Positions 37,504-49,802 of a stretch of 64,000 bases of DNA are shown here, piece after piece. This stretch comes from Pezicula radicicola (taxonomy: Eukaryota; Ascomycota; Leotiomycetes; Helotiales; Dermateaceae). Each line of letters begins with the position of its first letter. Position 1 is the stretch's first letter. A program made the translations under genes and the position numbers. The stretch covers positions 311,985-375,984 of the forward strand of contig PDUO01000030.1 of NCBI GenBank assembly GCA_003008705.1, in the 5' to 3' direction. Below the pieces are notes generated by a model. The model saw only the letters and a list, made by a program, of their open reading frames with translations. It ran no database searches and was not told where the DNA came from.

Positions 37504-38197
37504 ATTGATGTCTGAACTATATCGGGTTTGAAATTGAGAATTTATTATCTATCGATACTTGAAAAGAAGTTCGTATACGATTAGGGTGCAAGTGATTGAT
37601 AGAGTAACCTTAAGTGCGAAGTATTGCTTTGCATCTTAAGGTAGGAGATCATTATCGGTACTCGCTTAGGCCCCTTATTGTGCACGATGAGATTAAGCGA
37701 CTACCGATCATTAGGGGACACCAGGGGAAATAGACCGGAGATACTCAAATTTAGGCATCTCTCCGTCCTCCAAAGATCGCTTTTACCCATTCCTGTGTCA
37801 CCAACTAAAGGTGGCCCCTATGGGGGGGACCGAGAATTGGCATGCTGTATACATGTCCTGGGCAGTGGGACGGTAAGGCTAGAACTGCGAAGGCGACTGA
37901 ATTCCAAAGCTTCCTACGTAATATTCATGAAGGCCAGCCCGTAAATGTTGGCTGTCCGGGGTTGCAAAAGAGCGAGAGATCCGTTAGGGTCATTTTCTGG
38001 GGAAGAGAACTGAGACATAACCGACCGGATCGATGTAGAACTGGATATCCATAATACTAGTACTTTCCAATAACTTAGTTACCATAAGAGACCTCCAATA
38101 ATTTGAAAGTGCACAATTCACTATCTGTTCTTGACACCATTCAAACGAGAAAAAAAACAGATAGAAGCCGTGTGATTTAGAACGACAACAGTTCTAA
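37504..38197. other. gap between synthase and methyltransferase relics
   Basis: Ketosynthase or acyltransferase remnants would be expected here if the synthase were whole, but none is visible. Near 37,665 there is a single diverged copy (GCTTAGGCCCCTTATTGT) of the terminus of the 3.45-4.33-kb element. It lies within a small inverted repeat, CGGTACTCGCTTA against TAAGCGACTACCG, at 37,652-37,706. Confidence 0.55.
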
Positions 38198-40034
38198 TTC
38201 CTAGCAAAAATAGAACGCTTCCCAAGAACACAAGCAGAAGCAACCCAACTAATCCAACTAGGATCCCTCCTACAAGAAGCAATCCAAACAGTAACAGACG
38301 AATGGTCTCGAGAAAATTTCACCACAACCAACAAACCAGACAACATCGGAGCAACAAATGGAGATAACAGTAACGGCAGTAACGGTACCAATGGCAATCA
38401 TCAAGCAAGCGATAGACCACAAATCCTCCCCACCTGGCGCCTTCACCAAGCCCAACGTACAATCCTAGGAATCTCAGGTGCATTGACAGAATTGGTTGCA
38501 GAACCACATCATCGACTTCAAGAATTCTCAGCTCAGTATTGGGAGGCTAGAGCTCTTTCTATCGCGGCTGAAAGACGGATTCCGGATTTACTTGATGCGG
38601 AGGGTGGGGAGGAGGGGTTAGATGTGGCAGTTATTGCTAAGAGGACTGGGATTGAAGTTAGGAAATTGTGTATGTTTGATAACTCCTCAAAGAACTGTTT
38701 ATGACTTTGCCCTTGTTGTAGTTGAATAGTTGCTAATGGTTGTGTTGTGTTGATATAGTACGTTTACTTGGATGTCTCTGCTCCAATCATATCTTTCGTC
38801 AAACTGGCCCGGAACGCTTTGCTAATAATCGAATCTCTGCTGCTCTTGTTCATAATGAAGAATTTAGAGCGTATATCATGGCATTGTAAGTTCTCTCCCT
38901 CTCATACAAACCCCACATCCAAAACACACATCCTCCTATCCCCTCTCCACACCACTAACAAAAACAACCCCCAAAAAGGGTTAGGATTGGTTAGCTGAAA
39001 GAGTATCTCCTGATGAGATTAGTAATGAAGGTGTAGGATACGCAGGTGTACCTGATGTGAAACAATGGTCTCATCTTAAGAAGGATAAAGATGGCAAGAT
39101 TCCTAGACCTGAGTTGGAGAATTTTGGGCCGGCTATGATTGGTGGGGGGAAGGTTTCTGGTGCTGCTCATCCTTTTGGTAGGTTTCTTTATAGAGTTGGT
39201 TTGAATGTCTTTTAGGGGGGATGTATTGGCTAATTTGGTGATTTAGATTATCCTTGGAGGGAATTACCTCGTGGTGCTACTGTTGTTGATGTTGGTGGTG
39301 GAGTTGGTAAGTTACTATCGTTATAACCCCCTCAAAAAGAACTGTGTTTGACTAATACATAAATTACACAAACAGGTGGATTCATCATGCAACTTCTCTC
39401 AGTCTATCCTCACTTAAACTGTATCGTCCAAGATCGCGCCGAAGTCGTCAAACAAGGAGAAGACGTCGTTTGACCACAATCAGCATCAAAACTCCTTCAA
39501 ACAGGAAGAGTCAAATTTCAAGCCCATGATTTCTTCAATCTTAACCCTGTGGAAGGATCTGATGTCTACTGGATACGTGCTATTCTGTAAGAATCTCTCT
39601 CTATCCTACCCTATCACACATCAGTTACTCCATTAGAAAGTTAAAACTACATAAACTCTCTCTATCATTCATAAGGTTAGTTTTCTTTCTAACAAAGATA
39701 TCATAGACACGACTGGTCCGACGAATACTGCATCCGAATCCTGACCGGAATCCGAGATCGAATGACAGAAAAATCACGTCTTCTAATCTGCGATCAAGTG
39801 ATGAATACAACACACGGATGTGAAGAAATTGATCCTGCTCCTTCTCCTCTCCCTGCCAATTATGGATATTATACTCGAGACCTTCATTCTAGGGATATTA
39901 GTTTGATGGGTGTGATTAATGGGATTGAGAGAACGCCGCTTCAGTTTAAGGTGTTGATTGAGAGGGCTGGGCTTAGGTTGACTAAGATTTGGGAGACTAG
40001 GACTTTGTATGGGATTTTGGAGGTTAGGAAGTAG
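38198..40034 (+). pseudogene. O-methyltransferase (plant COMT-like, SAM-dependent) relic
   Basis: The exons read as a fungal O-methyltransferase: an N-terminal dimerisation region (LTELVAEPHHRLQEFSAQYW), a winged-helix segment (SNHIFRQTGPERFANNRIS), SAM motif VVDVGGGVGG, and the catalytic-His motif HDWSDEYC. They run to a normal stop at 40032-40034. Introns near 38670-38758, 39180-39246, 39307-39375 and 39588-39710 join in phase. Three lesions mark it as broken. There is no ATG in frame between the upstream stop (38195-38197) and the conserved region. The junction after 38885 is one base out of frame with the following exon. A TGA at 39471-39473 interrupts a conserved stretch between the SAM motif and the active site. 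It probably methylated a phenolic hydroxyl of the cluster product. Confidence 0.85.
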
Positions 40035-40511
40035 TGGGCCTTGAGGGGGGGGTTGGGAAGGGGGGGGAGGTTTCTTTTGGGGGGGACTGTATCAATTCGG
40101 ATCTATTAGCCAATATCGAAGAGCCTTGCAGTACCTCGCATGATGTAATGCCAGGGGTGACGAGTTAACTGTGAGCATGGTGAAACGGAAGCTTATGGTC
40201 ATGGCTTTGAGGCTGACGAGGCGCTTAGAATGTGGAGATTATGATAGAGCAGTGGGAATAAAATTCTCAGATTCACTTTTGGAAGTATTCACTCTTCCAA
40301 TCTCAACACCGCATAGAACCTACCGTAGCACAAGAGAAAGGTTGATATCAAGAAACCATCGTGATATATTCATCTATGAATCAAAGTAGCCACTCCTTTT
40401 CTCCGTCCAACCTTCCATCCATCCATCCATCCCATCGCATATCTGTGGTATCATAAAAGAGCCGAGCGTGGCAGAATCAAAGTTGTGTTATGCTGTGGCG
40501 AAGACCAGAGT
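40035..40511. other. convergent intergenic gap
   Basis: A G-run-rich patch follows the methyltransferase stop (about 40,040-40,085). A CATC tandem run lies near 40,411-40,432. No gene is seen. Confidence 0.5.
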
Positions 40512-40901
40512 CTAGTTGGAGTACTTGGGGTCGACCTTTTTTCTATTGGCAGATGACGTTAGAATAATATTGGATGGCAGATCGAAGGGGGAAGTGGAAG
40601 CATACCCAGTAGCCTTCTCGTACAAGCCACGAACTCCATCTGTAATCTTCTCATTGGTCTCGCGTCCCATGGTGTGACCGGTCTTCTTCTGTACGAAGTC
40701 GAGTGCTGTTGTTGATTGTCAGCAGATATTTCTTGTCTATGTGGTTTAAGGCCGAGGATGCTGATTAAGAGGAAGGGAGGTGACTATACCTTTGTCACCG
40801 TAATCCTTATTGTTTGCGCTTCCACCCTGTTGTTGGACATTGCCTGTGTTGGTGTGGGTTTTGCTGCTTCCACCGGAGAGTGCCTTCTTGACGAAATCCA
40901 T
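40512..40901 (-). CDS. small conserved hydrophilic fungal protein, function unknown
   Basis: Two exons (40790-40901 and 40512-40705) with an 84-bp intron (donor GTATAG, branch GCTGAC, acceptor ACAG) give 101 aa. It starts MDFVKKALSGGSS and has a Gln/Gly/Asn-rich middle. The second half contains DYGDKALDFVQKKTGHTMG and NEKITDGVRGLYEKATGY. The repeated DFVxKK pattern and the lack of hydrophobic segments match a family of small, abundant, often stress- or carbon-regulated ascomycete proteins. No enzymatic role is known to me. The true second exon is short and was found from the splice phase. It lies between the methyltransferase relic and the ApsB-like gene and shows no lesion. Confidence 0.82.
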
Positions 40902-42749
40902 TTTGAATTGAAGTTGGTTTGTTTTGGTGTTTGAAGGTAAGAAGGTAAAAATGAGGTTTGATGGTTGATGGTGAGGTGAAGGAGAAGGAGAAGACGGGAG
41001 GAAGTCGAGTAAATATATAGATCTATTTACCCCGCTACAAGCCTCATTTTTAACTAGGGGCACAGCCCAGAACTTGGCTACAAGGGGAAGTAAAACACGG
41101 GACGTAGGCCTGCGAACCGTGTCCTTCAGCTGTTACTGTATGGACTTCGATCTTGGCTTGATGCAGTTTGTTTGCATATGCAAAAGATGGCGGGGTTAGA
41201 ACCAACGTTATGGTGCAGCGACTTGGAGAGGGTGCAATTTCAAGGCTTGTGATTGGTTTGCTGGGTGTAGGGAATAGCTGATGGTACTGTATTGATAAGA
41301 TTTTAGCTGCATATGTAAATTATTATTGATGAGCTTGTACAACTTCTTCTCTGACGGTCCGTGCAAAGGAATTTAGAGGGGGCTTTCTGTCAATTAAAGC
41401 CTTTTCATGCATGGTCGTGAGATTGTTTTTTGGGATATCAAAAGGAGACCAAAGCTAAAGGGTCTTCTTTTTACGAGTTCTGTTTGACAAAATCAGATTG
41501 CTCAAATGTCTTGGCTTATGCAATATGAAAGGGATCTCGACAGGAGCTCCATTGATAGATATGCATGCTCGTGCGAGTACGACGACGATACGGGACCTTG
41601 CTGATGCAAGCTTGATATGATGTCGTTACCATCCTCCAGGGATTGATCACTTGTGGTTGTAGCAGAGAGGTGAAAACGTCCAAAGTTAGGTACCAAATAC
41701 TCGATTGTTGCAGCTCAGTGTTGCTCTTTGTCTCCGAAAGCCGAATTGACAACACTTTGCAGTGATTCCAATAATTGTCTCAGAACATAGAGACCCTCGA
41801 GGAGCAGGATGTTAAAACTGATAAGAAGAGGTTGAATCGGATCGATCCGGCGATGTGGTGATGCTATGCTGCATTTAAAATAGAACAAGATCTTATCGAT
41901 CTCGTCAATCGATCTTCTCGTCATGAGCTTTCCCTCCTTTGAAAAAGATCATCTTCTGGCACGTGGTGAATCGAAACGTGACTTGATACTCTAGGTGGTG
42001 TGACTTGCGAACGATTTTAGAACCATCACAGGATTAATGGATACTCGTATACAGGGATAAAATAATAGCGAAATTTGTATCTACAGCGATTCCACCGTAA
42101 GGTACTGTAAATGGATACCAAGGTACTGTAGATAAGGTTGAGGATTCAGAAACAGGTACCCGGACATCTCAGCTTGGAATTCACACTGAATGAAATCAAT
42201 GTTAATTGTACGTAACAACAAACTCGTTTTAGGTAGCCAGATACTTACCTACTTTAAACTTAACTTGAAGAATAACTCATTTTGATCTAAATAATCTATC
42301 TCCTAATTTGGATAGCTAACTCACTCGTGACTTGATCATCCCTCATCAGGTTTACCAGGCTTCAAAACGGCCGTCGGAACATTTGCGGCAACCCCTGCTC
42401 GTCGCCTGGTCGCGATGCATTCAAAACATTGACAGCAAAGCCAACGCCTTGCACCTTGTGACGATCCAACCTTAATACTGCTGCTATCAGTGAATTCTTT
42501 CCCTAGCAACCTATCGTAGGAATAATGTTGACACCACCATTAGCTGAACGAGCAAAATCTTGAAAATATCTCCTCATTACTCGCTGGCCACCGTCCAATA
42601 GAACTACTACCGATTTGCACTGAACTTTAGGGGGGGCCGAGCGCGTTGCTTTCTCCAAAAGGAACTCATCCCACCGCGCACACATTTTGCCCACCAAGAA
42701 AGGCCTTCAAACACGAATGCGACGCGTTGAATAGGTAGAGACAGCCAGA
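40902..42749. other. intergenic, nothing recognised
   Basis: A divergent intergenic region of 1.85 kb between the small protein gene and the ApsB-like gene. Open frames at 41502-41924 on the minus strand show no motif and no typical splice extension. The last 250 bp should hold the promoter and leader of the downstream gene. Confidence 0.5.
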
Positions 42750-45700
42750 ATGGCGGAGGAAGGTGAACATGCACCAATACGAATAGCAGCAGACGACGAA
42801 AACGAGCGTCCACAGACGGCGCGCAAGGACAGCAGAAAGATACCTGGGGGGTTCAGAGCCGACGACCTTGACGACCTCTCGCCGATGAAACCAACCTTTG
42901 ACGATTTAATTTTCACAAACAACACGAAAGCCGTTGCACAGAACAATCGTGTCCCATCCCTCAACCATGCGAATCTCCCTTCGCTCCCTCCCGCGAGCGA
43001 CAGTAGCCTATTGTACAGTCACAGTGAGAATGCCGAGTTCGAGAATTCGGTGGATGAGAGGGAGATGCAGAGGCATTTGAATGACGTGGAGTCAAGTTTT
43101 GTACCGGCGCCGTCACCCATTGGTACGGGGAAATCTGGTGTAGACGACACATATCTGTTCGATGGTGCGTATGATGGTGCACCTGCAGACAAGCCAGCGC
43201 AGAGCCCAGCACATACCACACCAGAGAAGAAACAAACCCAGACCGATGCCTTCTCACCACCAACTCCTGAAAATGCATACCGAACTCCTGGGCCACCACG
43301 CGCTGGCACCCCCGAGAATGATACATCAGGTGAAGGTGGAAATACTACTTCTTCCCTCGAGACTATGTCTTCCTCTCCCACGGCCGCTGCAGCTGCAAGA
43401 ACAATATCTCGCGCAATTTCGCAAGCTGGGGCCGCTGGGTACGCTGAGTACGAAACTGCGAATGACCCAACAGAGGAGGATATGGAGAACGTTGTGGATT
43501 TTGAAGCAACACCAAAGAAAGCGAAGAAATCCTCACAAGAGTCTGCGGGGTCCTCTGATGGACGCTCAACCCTTCGTCACCAATCATCGGCCCAGAGTCT
43601 AAGTAGTAGTTATGCAGGGGATGATGTGGGACATACACCTGGATACGCACTGTCAACTAAGAGGAGGCCAAAGTTTCTCCGGAGTCGACATGGTAGTCAC
43701 CGATCTTCCACGTCTTCTTTTAATACAAATCCGGATTCTCATGAAGATGTAGATAACAGCCTTGGAGCTGATTACGCCTTACAGTCTGGGGGCGCAGTAC
43801 CTTCTCTCGGAACACGGACTAGTAGTGTTGGTCTTTCGCGATCCATCAGTCTGGGGAGCATGGCGTCTGCAATTGATGAATACGGTGGAGATTTACCCAG
43901 TCATAAAGTTGACAAAAGTCTTGCTACATTAACTGAAGAGGAACGGAATCGGGATCGAAGTACTGACCTAGACAATCTACCAACACCAGAAACACCGCGA
44001 GCAAGCAATAGAACTTTGGCCCCACCGACAGACACAATCATTGCTAGGCATGTCAGGAATGTCCATGTTCCAGAATCCTTAGCTAAGGAGTATAGGGACA
44101 AAAGTGGTGTCTCTTCTCCAAGCAAACGCACTGGATTTGCGACTTCGACCTTGGGACGAAATGGTAAAAATCTCACGTTAAAGGAACAGAGTAGTACCAT
44201 CGAAAGGCTGTCTAAGGAGAATTTCGATTTGAAGTTGAAGGTTATGTTCCTGAGTGATCGACTCGACAAGGTCTCTGAAGAAGGGGTCAAGGAGATGATT
44301 TCCGAGAATGTGGAGCTCAAGACCGGCCTTGCTATCATGCAGCGAGATAATAAAGCACTCAAACGTAAGGTCCGGGAGTTGGAGAAGCAGATGAAGGAAA
44401 ATGAGGGCAGACCCAGCACAGCGAATTCTGCCGCCTCTACTACCAATGACCAAAGTCCTCAGTGGTTTGACCAAGAAGGCGCCCAGGAACGGGAGGAAGA
44501 GCTCTTGTATCTTCGTGAACGGGTCGAAGAGTATGTTACGGAAATTGAAAGGCTTCGAAACGAAAGTGTGGCTCGAGAAAACGAGAAGAGAAATCTTGCT
44601 GAAACTGTCCGGAATATGAGTGAAAGAAGAGGCCAAAGTTTCGATGCTCGTGAAGAGATGGATGTCTGGAAAGATCTCTTGGAGCAGGAGACAGCCCGCC
44701 GTGAGCAAGGCGACGAGGAGATCAAGAAACTGCGAGAAGAGATTTTCCGCCTCAAGACTGAAGTCTCGTCAGGAGGAGGTGGCGGCGGTATGCCTGGACT
44801 CAACCACACGACCAATATTTACAATATCACAAAGAAGCGCACGGTCTCTCCATCACGTGGTTCGCGACCGGCCTCAGAACTCTCGCATCGTGTAGAGGAT
44901 CGCGACGGGAACTTCAGTGCTGCCAGTACCTTAGTCGAAGAGCTTCGACGCGAAACGGAGCAGTTGAGGCATGAAAATGTTGAGTTGCGCCGTGAGGTTG
45001 GCGCTCAAACGTCAATGTTGACTTCTCGTAATCGTGAGAAGGAACGGCTTTACCAAGAAATCGAGGACTTGAAACTAGGGCAAAGGAGAAATGGTGGTTC
45101 CATAGCCGGTGACAGCATTTTCGAACGTTCCGCTTCCAGAGCTGGTGCGCATATACGATCAACATCCAGAGGAAGTGCAGTCACTCGTGCCCAAACCATC
45201 GCTGACACTGAGCGTGAAGACCTAGAAAACAAGAATTCTGAACTTCGAGATAAGATCAACAGCCTCAAACTGCAGACCCAGGAACTCCAGCGAGAGCTCG
45301 ATTCATGTATGGAAGATTTTGAGACAGCAGCCGAGCAGAAGAAGGACGCCGAGGTGCTGGTGTCAGAGTTACAAGAAGCTCTCGAAGTTGCCGAGAACGA
45401 CTTAATTACGATACAAGGAGAACGAGATGAAGCTCTGCAAGGCCAAGAAGAGGCTGAGAACATGTTTGATTCGCTTCGGATGGAAGCACAGGAAGAACTT
45501 GATGGTTTTGCTGCAGAAGTCGACGAATTAAATAATGAGAAGGACCGACTGAGCGCTGAGCTTTCAGACACAACGGAGAACTTCAATGCCCTTCAAACTG
45601 AAATGCGACAGATGAGTGAGGCCCTGATTAGGCTCGAGGATGACCAAGAGACGCACCTGAAGCGTATCCAAGAGTTGGAGAAAGAGGTCGAAGAAGCCAA

Positions 45701-47339
45701 TAAGGAGCTAGAACAGATGGAGACGAACCTGGTTGAAGCAAATGGCAAGATCAATCGCTTATCAGTTCAGCAGGAATCTAGCGAGAGTGAGATTGCATTC
45801 CTTCGTGAGGAGCAAGAAGGAGACAAGATCAAGCTCAGTGATTTGGAGACCGCCCTCAGGAATACAGAACAGACCCTTCATGAAGAACGTGAACGAGGTA
45901 AAGAGCTTGAGCAGCGCATCAAAGACGAACGTCACCAGCGAGAGATAATCTCGAATCAAGAGAAGGAGGACGTCCAACTTTTTGTGGATGATCTCAACCG
46001 CCAATTTTCTGCATCTAAGGATGAAGCTCGGAGGCTTCGTAAAATTCTCTCTTCGAAGGAGGTCGAGGCCGCGGAATGGAAAGAAAGGCTCATGGAGCTG
46101 GAAAGCAATCTTCGGGAAGCACTCGGTGATCTTGGTGGGACTAGATCAAGTTTGCTCAAGGTTAATAATTTTATCTCCGCCACTTAATTATGTACTAATG
46201 TCTTGTAGTCTATTGCCAAGCTCCAACGCGAGCTCGAAAACACAATTCGCGACTTTGACAGCACCAAACAGTCCCTCGCCGAAAAAGAACGCCTCATCAA
46301 ACAACGCGATTCTCTTCTCGAGTCTCATGCTCTTGAGTCTCGAAAGCTTGCTGATATGCTCGAGAAGGAACGCCAATCTCATCGCACCACTAAAAACCAC
46401 TTTGAGACATTCCAAAAGACTCAACAACATACCACGCGCACTCTCACCCAACAAGAGTCTCGAGTATTGGAGCTGGAGCAATCTCGTCAGGTAGAGCGAC
46501 GGAAGCTTGCGACGATGGAAAACACGTTCAAGGAGCAGATGCTCGAACGTAATAATCTCCTCTTGACGATGTGGAATCGTCTTTCGCAGCTCTGTGGATC
46601 AGACTGGACTCACAACAACAGCCTGATAAACGGGCGTGCTCTACCCTCGCTAGAAGCCGTCTCAACGATGCTCCCAGGCTTCAGCAAGAATCTCCTTGCC
46701 GCTGTTAAACAACTAGAGTCAATCGTTATAAGCTTTAAAGCTCAGATACGCACCGTCGAGAGAGACCTGTGGAAGGAGTATCAGACTCTCGAGTACAACC
46801 TTGACGTTCGTACGAAAAGACTTGATCGAATTGAATCAATGACTCGAAGCGGTATACCGATTATCACAGATGGGAAAGCAGAGATCACCAAGCTCCGCGA
46901 TGCAAATAGAGCTTTGAAGACCGAGGTCGCCAGTCTACGTGCCGCACACGAAGTCAGATCTAGAGCCTACGAAGACACAGGCTCTCCATCCCCCTCCATC
47001 CCCACTGGGCCTCGGGATCGCCAAGCCTCAGCCACACGTAGTAAGTCCGACAAGAGTCGCACTTCCACTATGACACGCAACGTCTCTAGTTCTGCGACTG
47101 AGACCATGGAACGCCTAACAACAGCAGGAGGAAGCGATCTTTCTGAAGAATACAAGCCCGATCTGCGATGGCAGGTTAGACTTCAGGAGTTGGAATATAA
47201 GTTAAAGGCTGAGCGGGAAGCGAGGAAGTTGGACCGTTCGAGTGCAAGACAGAGGATTGAAGAGAAGACGAGGGAGAATGCTGAGTTAGCAGCACAGGTA
47301 GAGAGAGGGCGGATGAGAGAGGATATGAAACTTCAATAA
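42750..47339 (+). CDS. apsB: CM1-domain microtubule-organising scaffold (ApsB/Mto1-like)
   Basis: Two exons (42750-46160, 46209-47339) with a 48-bp intron give 1513 aa. Roughly residues 1-470 are disordered and Ser/Thr/Pro-rich. At about 475-545 lies the CM1 (Cnn_1N) motif, TLKEQSSTIERLSKENFDLK and the following LKVMFLSDRL. It recruits the gamma-tubulin complex in Centrosomin, CDK5RAP2, Mto1 and ApsB. Coiled coil then covers most of about 545-1260, broken by a glycine run near residue 673. At about 1280-1345 a segment (LPGFSKNLLAAVKQLESIV, then WKEYQTLEYNLDVR) resembles the C-terminal targeting domain of this family, which docks at spindle-pole and septal organising centres. In Aspergillus nidulans ApsB acts in nuclear positioning and cytoplasmic microtubule nucleation. 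The symbol is used by similarity of architecture. Confidence 0.88.
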
Positions 47340-48267
47340 GCAGGCGAGGAAGTAAATATGCCCACATTGTACTAGTACCATTAGATGGCGTTGGTCTTGG
47401 TGCGTTGCTTCTTTCTTGGTAATATCAGCGGATGGGTAGTTGCAAGGCGCTGGTTGTTTTGGAGGCAACGAGACAGGAGATTTCAATGTTTAATGTCTGG
47501 GTGGGATGGGAAGGTAGACGATTGTATACGTATTGTACTTGGTTTTTTGAATTGATATGATGAGGCCTTGCACTCATTGTTTCCTGGTTTCGCTTACTCG
47601 TGAGGTCTCTTTTTAGCATTCATTGTATCAGGTACAACTAAAGGTACGCATAGAAGGTGGTAAATTAGGTGAAGCTTACTTGTGTAAATGTTTAAGCGAG
47701 CACAGAAATAAAGGTCAGTGCGGCAAGAGCGGATAAAGGAGGTTAGTATATAAGACTAACTAAAGCAAGATACTCTGTAAACGAGAGGAAATAGAAAAGT
47801 GGGTTTGGCAACGATCAGTTATAAATTTAAGCGATGGATGTTGGCCTTACGTACCTATAAGGAGTAGTCGAGCCCCTAATTTCATATCATAATCACCCTA
47901 GACAATATATATAGGAAGGAGTTTGTAATTTTTGTAATGCTAAGTATTGAATGTCTTAACAGTTAAGGAAATTTTATGCGATTAGAGTAGAAGAATAGTT
48001 GGATATGATTGTTATATATGTTTTTAATTACTTGAAAAGATGTGAGAAATTTTATGTGGGTGGAGTTGTATGTAGAGGTTTACGTAAAGAGAGTTTTATA
48101 ACCTAGAGAGGAAAATATTCATTATATGGTTATTTTCGAAGAATTAGAAACATGGTACAGTACAAAACTCCTGATTTCAAAAAAAAAAACCTGCCATAGA
48201 CGTTCCTAATCTATAGTAAAAAAAAAAGGAAAGTGAAGAGCTATTTAACACTGATATTATTAGCAGG
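47340..48267. other. intergenic, AT-rich
   Basis: This includes the 3' flank of the ApsB-like gene, followed by AT-rich DNA with poly-A runs near 48,180 and 48,222. No gene was recognised before the nitrilase relic. Confidence 0.5.
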
Positions 48268-49300
48268 GCAATCTGGATAAAAAGCGTAGTAAAGAACACC
48301 GAACTAATCCATAAATACATGGCCAATTCACTACGTCGAGAATTGACAGAAATGAATCGTATTCTCTCAGTAAGTAAAGAAGCCAAAATATTCGTAGTTT
48401 CTGCGAGTCTGCAGCGGGCGTTCAACACCTCAATGCAAGGAGACAGAGAAAGGCTGGGCTATCATGTGCTCTAGAATTAAACTTTTCTACCCTTTTTGCG
48501 GTACTTTAACTACATCGACTAGGCTATAGTGAAAGAGAAGGATCATCACTCTACATAGCCCAATCATTCATCTCTCCAAATGAGAAAATCCTACATCATC
48601 GTCAGAAAATAAATCTAACACATGTCGAACGATCAATCTGGGGAGAAGATGGACAAGCCGATTCACTTGAATGTGTAGTCGATACATACACCATTTGGAA
48701 AAAAAAATAGGAGCGTTGAATTGTTGGAAAACATTTTCAACCCTCTTTTGAGATTTTATGAGTATGGATAAGGGTGTTCAGATTCATGTTGCTAGTTGGC
48801 CTCCTATAGTTTCCTGATCCGGATCCGGATCCTAAGAATGTTAAATGGCTTTTTCATGAGACGGATGTAGCGAATTTACTTACTAGTCAGTTCCTTGCTA
48901 TTGAAGGTCAGGCTTTTAAAAGTATTGGTTACTACGCAGGTTGTAACGGAGCCGAATCTGGAGATGTTGAATATGGCTGATGGGTTTCCTCTTTATAAAT
49001 TCGTGAGTTTGAAATAAAAAATTCAGGATGTTATATTTGTTAGAGAGTTGAGATACTGATATTGATGGTGAAATGAATAGCCTGGGTGGTGGATTCTCTG
49101 TGATCTTCGGTCCTGATGAAAGGCTATTGGTTGAGTCATTACTGGCTGGTGAAGAGTGTGTTCTTATTGCTGATATTGATCTTAATGATATTGATTATGC
49201 TAAAGGTATAATTTGTACTGTTGGTCATTATTCAAGACCGGATCTTTTGAGTTTGAATGTTAATATGAAGAGTGCGAAGATTGTGACGGAGATGGAATAA
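48268..49300 (+). pseudogene. nitrilase / cyanide hydratase family relic
   Basis: Successive fragments follow nitrilase order: IHKYMANSLRRELTEMNRIL with KEAKIFVVSA (about 48,268-48,400); [20 protein letters not shown] and [14 protein letters not shown] (about 48,543-48,700), which includes the catalytic-Lys region; GALNCW with QIHVASWPP (about 48,710-48,819), the catalytic-Cys region; then LLTSQFLAIEGQAF; then GGGFSVIFGPDE and DIDLNDIDYAKG with GHYSRPDLLSL (49,073-49,300). The fragments lie in different frames with several stops between them, and the N-terminal region with the catalytic Glu is not found. Poly-A runs (for example eight A near 48,700) mark some frame changes. The gene would have hydrolysed a nitrile or cyanide; it is non-functional here. 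Confidence 0.85.
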
Positions 49301-49802
49301 ATTTGGTTTCTTTTTGGAATTATTGGTTGTGGTTGAGGAATGATATAGGAGAGGTGGCTATTATTTACTATGGAACATTTTGTGATTGTGTCTTAGTTAG
49401 GAAAGAAATATCGTATGCTATATTTTAAATGAATTGAAATGTGTTCTGTACAATGTGGCAGTTCTTGCTACGTAATTATAACTAAAAGTCTAGGTAAGAT
49501 GACAGCTAGGTGTAGTAACGTAGGTAAGGTAGGAATATGTTTTATTTATGTTACTTGAGTCCTATCTAATTCAAGTTAACTCAGATCATACACACATTCA
49601 CTTGTCTAGATCACTTCTTATATAGCCTACTCGATGCGAATAAGTTGACTAAAGTACCTCACTACATTCACGTCTTCGATTCAAAACTTGTCTTTTAGAA
49701 TGGAATTTTATGGAAAATTTAGATGTTTGTAATTACTTCGGCTTTTGAAGTACATTTTTACGTGTGTCTGTTAGAAGACACTCGCTTGTCGGTGCCAGGC
49801 TC
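49301..49802. other. intergenic, nothing recognised
   Basis: An AT-rich gap of about 500 bp between the nitrilase relic and the 3' end of the DUF2235 gene. No gene is seen. Confidence 0.5.

Noticed and set aside
41502..41924. Three overlapping minus-strand open frames
   Set aside because: All are short, in different frames and without motifs or plausible introns.
42961..46481. Long minus-strand open frames opposite the ApsB-like gene
   Set aside because: They are antisense shadows of a long, codon-biased coiled-coil gene and have no motifs of their own.
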